5,351 bases of DNA, from the NCBI GenBank assembly GCA_030607235.1, contig JAUWEX010000108.1:1-5351 (forward strand). The letters run 5' to 3'. The notes beneath the pieces are model-generated. The model saw nothing but the letters and a program-made list of their open reading frames with translations. It made no database searches and was not told the origin of the DNA. The translations under genes were made by a program, and so were the position numbers. Positions 1-4,775 of this stretch are shown in pieces. Source of the DNA: Planctomycetota bacterium (GTDB lineage Bacteria; Planctomycetota; B129-G9). Every line of letters starts with the position of its first letter. The stretch's first letter is position 1.

Positions 1-52
1 GCTCGGCGTTAAGCACAATCTCTTCGCCGTTGATCCGAGTAATTCTGATCAT
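1..52 (-). CDS. flbD: FlbD family flagellar protein, N-terminal fragment (runs off left edge)
   Basis: The minus strand from the ATG at 52..50 reads MIRITRINGEEIVLNAE before the window ends. This is the characteristic opening of the short (about 60-80 residue) FlbD family, which typically begins M-I-x-[LV]-T-R-[LI]-N-G and continues with a hydrophobic strand and L-N-[AP]. A good ribosome binding site, AGAGGA, lies 7 bases upstream. FlbD of this type is a small flagellar-operon protein of poorly defined function. It is unrelated to the sigma-54 activator FlbD of Caulobacter. It usually sits between flgE and motA/motB, so stator genes probably follow to the left of the window. An ATG at 60..58 is out of frame and hits a stop after two codons. 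Only 17 residues are visible, so the call rests on the N-terminal motif and the flagellar context. Confidence 0.85.
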   Translation of the reverse strand, partial: MIRITRINGEEIVLNAE

Positions 53-59
53 TATTCCA

Positions 60-65
60 TCCTCT
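60..65 (-). promoter_or_regulatory. Ribosome binding site of flbD
   Basis: AGAGGA on the minus strand lies 7 bases before the ATG at 52..50. It fixes that start and shows that flbD is translated independently, unlike the coupled genes upstream in the operon. Confidence 0.65.
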
Positions 66-115
66 AAAGGCCACCGAGAAACAACACGCCCGATAGCGAT
101 TCAGTACTCGCAGGA

Positions 116-136
116 GGGCCGGGGCCTGCCCGGCCC
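116..136. repeat. Perfect GC inverted repeat (stem-loop) in the flbD leader
   Basis: GGGCCGGG (116-123) and CCCGGCCC (129-136) form a perfect 8-base-pair stem around a 5-base loop. No T-tract follows on either strand, so it does not look like an intrinsic terminator. It lies between the hook-gene stub and the flbD ribosome binding site, about 50 bases upstream of that site. It could stabilise or separate segments of the transcript, but its function is not shown by the sequence. Confidence 0.5.
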
Positions 137-158
137 ACTGCATGAGGCATTACGCCCG

Positions 159-269
159 TCAGATCATGTTTACCGGTTCCTGAAGCATCCCGTCGGCAAC
201 GCTTATCGTACGCGCGTCAGCCAGGCACGCGCGAGGACAGATTGTTGGCCGGGAATAGCCCGTTAAAAT
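159..269 (-). pseudogene. flgE: Decayed 3' stub of a flagellar hook protein gene (flgE-like)
   Basis: This 36-codon stretch has no proper start and is preceded by TAA at 272..270. It ends at TGA (161..159) with ARTISVADGMLQEPVNMI. That matches the conserved C-terminal helix of FlgE and related rod/hook proteins, which from memory reads approximately RAYQANARTITTADEMLQELVNMIR. Just upstream, RACLAD stands in register with RAYQAN, and the C, L and D codons are each one base from Y, Q and N codons. G and P replace the usual E and L further on. The TGA is one base from CGA, which would restore the usual final Arg, and TAA follows two codons later (152..150). Matching becomes patchy above about 245. 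The position directly upstream of flbD is where flgE normally lies. It is far too short to make a hook protein, so I call it a remnant. An assembly join or a leftover from a duplicated flgE are the alternatives. Confidence 0.62.
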
Positions 270-287
270 TTACAAACAAAAGACAAT

Positions 288-330
288 AAAAAAGGGGCGC
301 CCGAATAGAATCTCCGGTCGGCAAAACCGG
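288..330 (-). terminator. Possible weak intrinsic terminator after the FlbB/MotE-like gene
   Basis: Read on the minus strand, a 5-base-pair hairpin (CCGGT 330..326 with ACCGG 318..314) is followed after a gap by GGGCGCCCC and then six Ts (293..288). A GC-rich element followed by a T6 run looks terminator-like. However, GGGCGCCC has no room for a loop and the hairpin lies about 20 bases from the T-tract, so the classic geometry is not met. The same stretch carries a 7-base direct repeat, CCGGTCG at 314-320 and 327-333. Low confidence. Confidence 0.22.
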
Positions 331-337
331 TCGTCGC

Positions 338-362
338 GGAATCGCAGGGGGGCTGCAATTCC
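338..362 (-). repeat. Ten-base-pair stem-loop, complete only as minus-strand RNA
   Basis: On the minus strand GGAATTGCAG pairs with CTGCGATTCC around a CCCCC loop. Nine pairs are Watson-Crick and one is G.U, formed by positions 343 and 357. On the plus strand that position would be a C/A mismatch, so the structure favours a minus-strand transcript, in line with the operon direction. No T-tract follows directly. Confidence 0.45.
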
Positions 363-379
363 CGCCGACCAATTTTCAA

Positions 380-394
380 CCGAGACCCTCTCGG
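380..394. repeat. Short perfect inverted repeat
   Basis: CCGAGA (380-385) and TCTCGG (389-394) form a 6-base-pair stem with a 3-base loop. AA/TT pairs extend it past a one-base bulge. It is part of the stem-loop cluster between the FlbB/MotE-like gene and flbD. No specific function is visible. Confidence 0.4.
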
Positions 395-426
395 GTTCCC
401 CTCTCGTTTTAATTTTAAGCCGAGCC

Positions 427-439
427 GGGCCTGCGGCCC
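427..439. repeat. Short perfect GC inverted repeat
   Basis: GGGCC (427-431) and GGCCC (435-439) pair around a TGC loop. On the minus strand an AT-rich but not T-only stretch follows, so a terminator is not supported. Confidence 0.35.
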
Positions 440-449
440 CCTCCCGACC

Positions 450-473
450 GGGCGCGGCACAGCAGCCGCACCC
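450..473 (-). repeat. Nine-base-pair stem-loop just after the FlbB/MotE-like stop codon
   Basis: On the minus strand GGGTGCGGC pairs with GCCGCGCCC around a TGCTGT loop. Eight pairs are Watson-Crick and one is U.G (positions 454 and 470), which would be an A/C mismatch on the plus strand. It begins 11 bases past the stop codon. It could protect the 3' end of the fliF-to-flbB message or act as a Rho-independent pause, but no T-tract follows it. Confidence 0.45.
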
Positions 474-484
474 CGGCAAATCAA

Positions 485-1138
485 TCAATCGTCAATTACG
501 CCGAGCGAGTCCTTGTACTCACCCAGCATTTCGTACAACTCCGAACCCCTCAGCCCCTGCCCGCTCTTCGCAGGAAACTTGTTGAGTTCTCTGATTATTT
601 CAACCGCTATCTGTGGTTTGAGTTCCATAAGAAGCGACAAAACGCGTTTGTCGTCCATGTCCTTGAGCAAAATCGCCGCATCCCGAGCGTCCGCTTTTTC
701 GAGAATGCCCACCTGCTGGCGAAACGTTTCCGCTTTTACTTCCTCGCTTATTCTTTTCCTCTCCTCGTAGAACGCCTTTTTTTCCTTTTCAAATTTCTCG
801 ATTTCCGCCGTGATGTCTTTCTGCATAACCTCAACGCCAGAGCCTAAAACTTCCTTGTTAGACTCACGACCGACTCTGACGGCGGAGTCGACATCACGCT
901 GCTGGAGGTTCTGCTCCGTTCCGCGTATTTTCCCCGCAACGCGATCGTTACGATCGTCCTCCGAAATTTCTTCAGGCTCCTCGGCGGGTTTTGGAAGTTC
1001 TCCCCTGAAAACCTCCGCCACGAAACCGAGACGCTCCATATTTACAACCCCCGAAGCGAACCCGACTATAACGGCCGTCAGAATCAGCAAAAACAAAACA
1101 GCAAGGATGTCTTTGGTCAGCGACAATATTTTCGTCAT
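485..1138 (-). CDS. FlbB/MotE-like flagellar membrane protein with MgtE_N-type helical domain
   Basis: The product has 217 residues. A short basic N-terminus precedes one hydrophobic segment (about 11-31, rich in L, I and V), with no cleavage motif evident. Next come an acidic linker (about 52-62), a long charged predicted coiled coil (about 105-140) and a helical region (about 142-188) resembling the MgtE intracellular N domain: LEKADARDAAILLKDMDD followed by a second LLMELKPQIAVEIIREL unit. The topology should be N-in, with the bulk in the periplasm. Proteins of this build include FlbB of Borrelia, encoded after its fliJ homologue flbA and needed for the periplasmic collar and stator assembly, and rhizobial MotE, a periplasmic chaperone for MotC. 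Gene position supports the FlbB relationship. The start ATG overlaps the fliJ stop as ATGA, with AAGGGAGG 7 bases upstream. The family is fairly sure, but the exact role here is inferred. Confidence 0.75.
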   Translation of the reverse strand: MTKILSLTKDILAVLFLLILTAVIVGFASGVVNMERLGFVAEVFRGELPKPAEEPEEISEDDRNDRVAGKIRGTEQNLQQRDVDSAVRVGRESNKEVLGSGVEVMQKDITAEIEKFEKEKKAFYEERKRISEEVKAETFRQQVGILEKADARDAAILLKDMDDKRVLSLLMELKPQIAVEIIRELNKFPAKSGQGLRGSELYEMLGEYKDSLGVIDD

Positions 1139-1626
1139 GCCTTGCCCTCCCTTTCAGAACGCGACCTGCGAGCGGTTTCCTTTATCAGCGCCAACACCGT
1201 GCGGGAACTTCCGATTTCGTCGAAGTACTTGTTCTCCTCACACGAAGCATCGTAGCGATAGTCCGCATGGCGCTTCTGGCGCAGGTTTTCGAGCGATTTC
1301 CTTTTTCGGGCCGCTTCCACGAGTTCGCAGCGTCGGGCCTCGGCTGCTTTGGCCAGGTCCGCATGTTCGGCGTACAGCGACGCGACCCGCACGTCAAGAT
1401 AGTCAAGCAGCCCGCGATGAAGTATTATCCGGCCCATATTCAACTCGCCGCATCCGGCCCGGCGCATCGATTCAAACGCCTCGTTCATCACCTTCAACGA
1501 GTCTTCTATCCGGCCTCTGCAATGGTTCAGCCCGTGCATGGACGCGGCAAGTTCCTTCTGCTTGAGTTTTTCTTCCTGCTCGCGCAGCCTCATGACCGGT
1601 TGAAGGTTGAATTTGAATTTCTTCAT
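1135..1626 (-). CDS. fliJ: Flagellar export protein FliJ
   Basis: The product has 163 residues, slightly longer than the usual 140-150, and is almost entirely charged helix, as expected for the antiparallel coiled coil of FliJ. The opening MKKFKFNLQPVMRLREQEEK is the typical FliJ start (F-x-F-x-L-Q-x-V-L-x-x-R). The C-terminal half carries LENLRQKRHADYRYDASCEE, matching the family's conserved second helix. FliJ is the soluble central stalk of the type III export gate ATPase. It fits into the FliI hexamer, contacts FlhA and helps recycle chaperones. The ATG overlaps the fliI stop (ATGA) and no strong Shine-Dalgarno precedes it, so translation probably depends on coupling to fliI. Its own stop overlaps the next gene in the same way. 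Confidence 0.93.
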   Translation of the reverse strand: MKKFKFNLQPVMRLREQEEKLKQKELAASMHGLNHCRGRIEDSLKVMNEAFESMRRAGCGELNMGRIILHRGLLDYLDVRVASLYAEHADLAKAAEARRCELVEAARKRKSLENLRQKRHADYRYDASCEENKYFDEIGSSRTVLALIKETARRSRSEREGKA

Positions 1627-3029
1627 TTAGCACCCGTTTCCACAACGACGGGCTGCTTTGCGGCATCCTCTATTTCGGCGGCTATGCGAATCACCTCTTT
1701 TACGCTGTCTTCGAACGAATACAAATCGCTCATGTCCTGGCGCAGAAAACCGTTAATAACCGGCATATATTCGATTGCCGTGTCTATCGTCGGATTGCTG
1801 CCTTTCACGTATGCGCCGATGTTTATCAGGTCCTCGGCCTCCTTGTAAGCGGCCAGGAGAGCGATGATTTTTTGCGCGGCTTGCCTGTGCCGCTCCGAGG
1901 AAATCTCGGGCATCAGGCGGCTGACGCTGTCGAGAACCGCGACCGCAGGGTAATGCGCGCGCGCCGCGAGACTCCTCGACAGCCACAGATGCCCGTCGAC
2001 GATACTTCGCACGGCATCGGCAATCGGCTCGTTCATATCGTCGGCCTCTACGAGCACCGTGTAAAACCCGGTAATCGAACCTTTCGCGGCCTGGCCGGAA
2101 CGCTCCATAAAGCGCGGCAACACCGAGAACACCGAAGGCGGATAGCCCTTCGTGGTCGGCGGCTCGCCCGAAGACAGCCCGATCTCGCGCAACGCCATCG
2201 CAAGCCGCGTTACGGAGTCCATCATGAACAACACGTCGTAGCCCCGGTCGCGGAAATACTCCGCAACCGTTATGGCCAGGAACGCCGCCCTTATGCGAAC
2301 GAGCGCAGGCTCATCCGATGTCGAAACGACAACAACGCTGCGCGACAGACCGTCCTCGCCGAGATCCTTCTGGATAAAATCCTTCACTTCGCGGCCTCGC
2401 TCGCCAATCAGAGCGATAACGCTGACCTGGGCCGAGGTGCCGCGCGCGATCAGTCCCATCAACACGCTTTTCCCAACGCCGGAACCGGAAAAAATTCCCA
2501 TTCGCTGTCCCTTGCCGCAGGTCTTGAGGGCGTCGATACACTTGATGCCGGTGCCTACAACTTCATTGATGCGCGGTCGGGTCATGGGGCGCGGCGGGGT
2601 GCTGTTTATTTCGCGAAACGAGCCGGACAAAATCGGTTCTCTGCCGTCGATCGGTTTTCCGGTGCCGTCAAGCACCCGACCCAAAAGCGCGTCCGATACG
2701 CGAACCCCTTGCTGCCTCGATACGCAGCAAACCCTGTCGTGCATCGATATCCCGTTTATTTCGTCCAGAGGCATCAACAAGGTGCAGTTGTCGCGAAAGC
2801 CCACGACTTCGACGCGAACCACGCCGGAACCCTGCGCGGGGTGAACTTCGCAGAGGCTGCCCAACGGAACCGCCAGCCCCCGGCATTCGATAATCAATCC
2901 GACGATCTGGACTACCTCGCCGACGATGCGCTGCGGCACCACATTGCAAAGGAGCCGATGTTCGTCTGTGAAGAAACCGCCGGTGCGGCCCGCATCTTTT
3001 CGCGCGGTATTTTTCGTCGGCGCTCTCAT
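1623..3029 (-). CDS. fliI: Flagellum-specific export ATPase FliI
   Basis: The product has 468 residues, of normal length, and is homologous to the F1 beta subunit and to type III secretion ATPases. An N-terminal beta-barrel-like region (about 25-110) precedes the catalytic core. Visible motifs are the P-loop SGSGVGKS (181-188, where many FliI proteins have A or G first), the catalytic-glutamate segment IGERGREV (208-215, E210), Walker B VLFMMDSVTR (266-275, D271), and SRSLAARAHYPAV (351-363). A helical C-terminal domain closes the protein and would contact FliJ. FliI hydrolyses ATP at the base of the export apparatus and helps unfold and deliver rod, hook and filament subunits; FliH holds it in place. 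All catalytic residues appear intact, so the export machinery is not obviously decayed. The ATG overlaps the fliH stop as ATGA. The first 20 residues are basic and probably disordered. Confidence 0.97.
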   Translation of the reverse strand: MRAPTKNTARKDAGRTGGFFTDEHRLLCNVVPQRIVGEVVQIVGLIIECRGLAVPLGSLCEVHPAQGSGVVRVEVVGFRDNCTLLMPLDEINGISMHDRVCCVSRQQGVRVSDALLGRVLDGTGKPIDGREPILSGSFREINSTPPRPMTRPRINEVVGTGIKCIDALKTCGKGQRMGIFSGSGVGKSVLMGLIARGTSAQVSVIALIGERGREVKDFIQKDLGEDGLSRSVVVVSTSDEPALVRIRAAFLAITVAEYFRDRGYDVLFMMDSVTRLAMALREIGLSSGEPPTTKGYPPSVFSVLPRFMERSGQAAKGSITGFYTVLVEADDMNEPIADAVRSIVDGHLWLSRSLAARAHYPAVAVLDSVSRLMPEISSERHRQAAQKIIALLAAYKEAEDLINIGAYVKGSNPTIDTAIEYMPVINGFLRQDMSDLYSFEDSVKEVIRIAAEIEDAAKQPVVVETGAK

Positions 3030-3766
3030 CCCTGTTCAAGTTGCCTTGCGATTTCTTCGATCTGCGTCTCTATCCGGGCGTCAACCTCGCCGGCTTTCGT
3101 TCGGACGATGCAGCAACCCGCGCCAATCATCATGTCGGGCACGAGTTGGATACTCTCGACCTTGGGGAATTTGGCTTTCAATTGCGGCACGTACTGCTCC
3201 ACGATCTCGGCCTCGGAGGGCGAAATAAGTATCTGGAGTTTGTGTTCCTGCGCTATCAGATCCACCGCCGCCTCGATATTTCGCTGGATACATTCCGGGT
3301 CGACCCGCACCTGCGTCCTCACTATTTTCTCCGCCACGGCCACCGCAAAGGCCAGCAGGTCCTTCCTGGCGTTGGCCGCCATCGCCTCGTGCCGCGCCTG
3401 CACCTGTGCATAAACCTGCTGAAGGTTCGAACGCAGATTTTTGGTTTCGGCCTTCACCCGCGCCACCTCTTCCTCGCGGCCTTTTTCGATCCCGATCGGA
3501 ATTCCGTCTTCGACGCCCTTGCGCCCGCCCTCCTCGTGTGCGGGTTCACGGGCTTCTTTTTCGATCACCGGGACTCTTTCATTGACATCGGCCAGCACCT
3601 GTTTGGCCCGTTGAAGCAGTTTCGAGGCATCCGCCCTTATCGCCGCGGCTTCCTCGCGCGCTTTCGCGAGTATGCGCTCGCACTGATCGTCTATGCTGCT
3701 CAACGTGAAGGCGGCCTGATCGGCGAGCAAAACGCTGTCGTTCGATTTTATTATTTTAGGGGACAA
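3026..3766 (-). CDS. fliH: Flagellar assembly protein FliH (export ATPase stator)
   Basis: With the TTG start at 3766..3764 the product has 246 residues and begins MSPKIIKSND, the usual FliH opening. GGAGGTGA stands 7 bases upstream. An in-frame ATG at 3784 would add six residues (MEVKTG) but has only a weak ribosome binding site, and it would place this strong one inside the gene. A charged helix (about 25-75) leads to a run of glycines spaced by four (80, 84, 88, 92, 96), the GxxxG helix-packing repeat diagnostic of FliH. A second helix and a C-terminal V-ATPase-E-like domain follow, with the family motif GAGCCIVRTKAGEVDARIET (215-234). A FliH dimer binds FliI and anchors it to the C-ring, as the peripheral stalk does in ATP synthases. 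The gene overlaps the end of fliG by 11 bases and the start of fliI by 4. Confidence 0.92.
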   Translation of the reverse strand: MSPKIIKSNDSVLLADQAAFTLSSIDDQCERILAKAREEAAAIRADASKLLQRAKQVLADVNERVPVIEKEAREPAHEEGGRKGVEDGIPIGIEKGREEEVARVKAETKNLRSNLQQVYAQVQARHEAMAANARKDLLAFAVAVAEKIVRTQVRVDPECIQRNIEAAVDLIAQEHKLQILISPSEAEIVEQYVPQLKAKFPKVESIQLVPDMMIGAGCCIVRTKAGEVDARIETQIEEIARQLEQG

Positions 3767-4772
3767 TCCGGTCTTCACCTCCATGGCCCTGGACAATCGC
3801 CTCGCCGGCTTCTTCCAGGCGCCGAATGGTATCCACGATATTGCGCTGTGCGGCCTCGACATCGGAAATGCGCACCGGCCCCATGTATTCCATTTCTTCC
3901 TGGATAAGCAAAGCGGCGCGCTCGGACATGTTGTCGAAAATCTTTTTCTTGAGTTCTTCCGATGCGGTCTTGAGCGCAAGCGCCAGCGTGGAGTTGTCGA
4001 TTTCCTTGAGCATCGCCTGGACGCCCTTGTCGTTTACGAGAATGACATCTTCGAAGACGAACATCAGCCTGCGAATCTGCTCCGCGAGGTCGGGGTCTTC
4101 TTCTTCGAGATTTTGCAGGATGTTTTTCTCCGTTGCGCGGTCGGCGTAGTTGAGTACTTCGGCCAGACGATCGATCCCGCCGACTTCCTGAAATTCCTGC
4201 CCGACGATCGACGACAGCCGCGCCTCCAGGCTTTTTTCGACGTTGGCAATAATCTCGGGTGTGGTGTGCTCCATGTTCGCGACGCGCTTGACCACGTCAA
4301 TCTGCTTGCGCGCGGGCAGGCCGCCTATGATTTCGCCGGCCTTTTTCGGCGGCAGGTACGAAATAATCAGGGCGATGGTCTGCGGGTGCTCGTCCTGAAT
4401 AAACGTCAGGATGTTTTCGCTCTCGGCCTTGCGCAGGAAGGAAAACGGCGCCTGCTGAATCGAATCCTGCAGGGTACTGAATATCTCCTCGCAGCCCTCG
4501 CGGCCCAGAGATTTCTCAAGCAGATCGCGCGCGTAGTTGATACCGCCCTGCGCGACATAACGCGAGGCTACGTTGAGGTGGTAGTACTCCTCCATCACGG
4601 AATCCCGCTCTTCCTTTGTTACGTTGCGCAGCCTCGCGATCTCGACACTCACCCGCTCTATCTCCTCGCGACTGAGTTTGTTCATAATGCTCGCGGCCAG
4701 GTCCTGTTCGAGATTCAGCAGCAGTATCGCGGTTTTGCGAATTCCGGTAGATGCGGATTTTTGATCAGCCAT
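3756..4772 (-). CDS. fliG: Flagellar motor switch protein FliG
   Basis: The product has 338 residues, the normal length, and all three armadillo-like domains are present. The N-terminal domain (about 1-105, starting around RKTAILLLNLEQDLAASIM) binds the FliF tail. The middle domain carries the EHPQ motif (128-131, within DEHPQTIALIISYLPP) that contacts FliM. A GG linker (198-199) precedes the C-terminal torque domain, with MFVFEDV (237-243) and the charged helix around DKGVQAMLKEIDNSTLALAL, followed by the conserved GPVRISDVEAAQ (298-309). FliG is the cytoplasmic rotor part that interacts with the MotA stator and switches rotation direction. AAGGAGG 8 bases before the ATG lies within the end of fliF, and only 3 bases separate the two genes. 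The neighbouring fliF supplies its docking partner. The sequence looks fully functional. Confidence 0.97.
   Translation of the reverse strand: MADQKSASTGIRKTAILLLNLEQDLAASIMNKLSREEIERVSVEIARLRNVTKEERDSVMEEYYHLNVASRYVAQGGINYARDLLEKSLGREGCEEIFSTLQDSIQQAPFSFLRKAESENILTFIQDEHPQTIALIISYLPPKKAGEIIGGLPARKQIDVVKRVANMEHTTPEIIANVEKSLEARLSSIVGQEFQEVGGIDRLAEVLNYADRATEKNILQNLEEEDPDLAEQIRRLMFVFEDVILVNDKGVQAMLKEIDNSTLALALKTASEELKKKIFDNMSERAALLIQEEMEYMGPVRISDVEAAQRNIVDTIRRLEEAGEAIVQGHGGEDRIVP
3774..3781 (-). promoter_or_regulatory. Ribosome binding site deciding the fliH start
   Basis: GGAGGTGA, a full match to the 16S rRNA anti-Shine-Dalgarno, lies inside the last codons of fliG. It is 7 bases before TTG at 3766 and downstream of the alternative ATG at 3784. 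This is the main reason for preferring the TTG start. Confidence 0.7.
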
Positions 4773-4775
4773 CGA

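Larger units (their letters stand above)
270..484. other. Gene-free, stem-loop-rich intergenic stretch after the FlbB/MotE-like gene
   Basis: No convincing gene is present. Minus-strand open frames of about 70 codons occur here, but they are Pro/Arg/Gly-rich and resemble nothing I recognise. Together with the hook stub to the left, this forms a 432-base gap in an operon whose other joints are 3 bases or less, or overlap. The sequence consists of several GC inverted repeats (listed separately), then a short AT-rich patch (263-293) that includes an A6 run on the plus strand. It occupies the place where fliK and flgD would lie in the spirochaete-type order. I could not recognise remnants of those genes. 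Confidence 0.6.

Noticed and set aside
30..266. A 78-codon plus-strand open frame over the flbD start and the hook stub
   Set aside because: No ribosome binding site or family resemblance is seen, and it runs against the operon and across the flbD start. The minus strand explains the sequence better.
240..293. A possible sigma-70-like promoter in the AT-rich patch upstream of flbD (TTGTTT, 16 bases, TATTCC on the minus strand)
   Set aside because: Each element matches only about 3 of 6 consensus bases, and any AT-rich stretch would give this. No sigma-54 or sigma-28 pattern was found either.
53..484. A riboswitch (c-di-GMP or cobalamin type), a tRNA or a CRISPR array in the gap
   Set aside because: I found no conserved core of these riboswitches, no cloverleaf, and no regularly spaced repeats. 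The only direct repeat is the 7-base CCGGTCG pair at 314 and 327.
263..488. Two minus-strand open frames of 72-73 codons after the FlbB/MotE-like gene
   Set aside because: Their translations are Pro/Arg/Gly-rich and follow the stem-loops. Nothing resembles FliK, FlgD or another known protein, and no good ribosome binding site was seen.
810..1565. A 251-codon open frame on the plus strand opposite the FlbB/MotE-like gene and fliJ
   Set aside because: It is an antisense shadow, Ser/Arg/Pro-rich, with no domain. Both genes beneath it are recognised.
2466..2489. Serine instead of Ala/Gly at the first position of the FliI P-loop as a sign of inactivation
   Set aside because: Serine is a small residue at a tolerant position. 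The essential G-K-S, the GER glutamate and the Walker B aspartate are all present.
1872..3413. A 513-codon open frame on the plus strand opposite fliI and fliH
   Set aside because: It is antisense to two clearly identified genes. The long opening is a by-product of GC-rich codon use, and the translation is rich in R, H, A and P without any recognisable domain.
3041..3907. A 288-codon open frame on the plus strand opposite fliH and the end of fliG
   Set aside because: It is a shadow of well-supported minus-strand genes and has no recognisable motifs.
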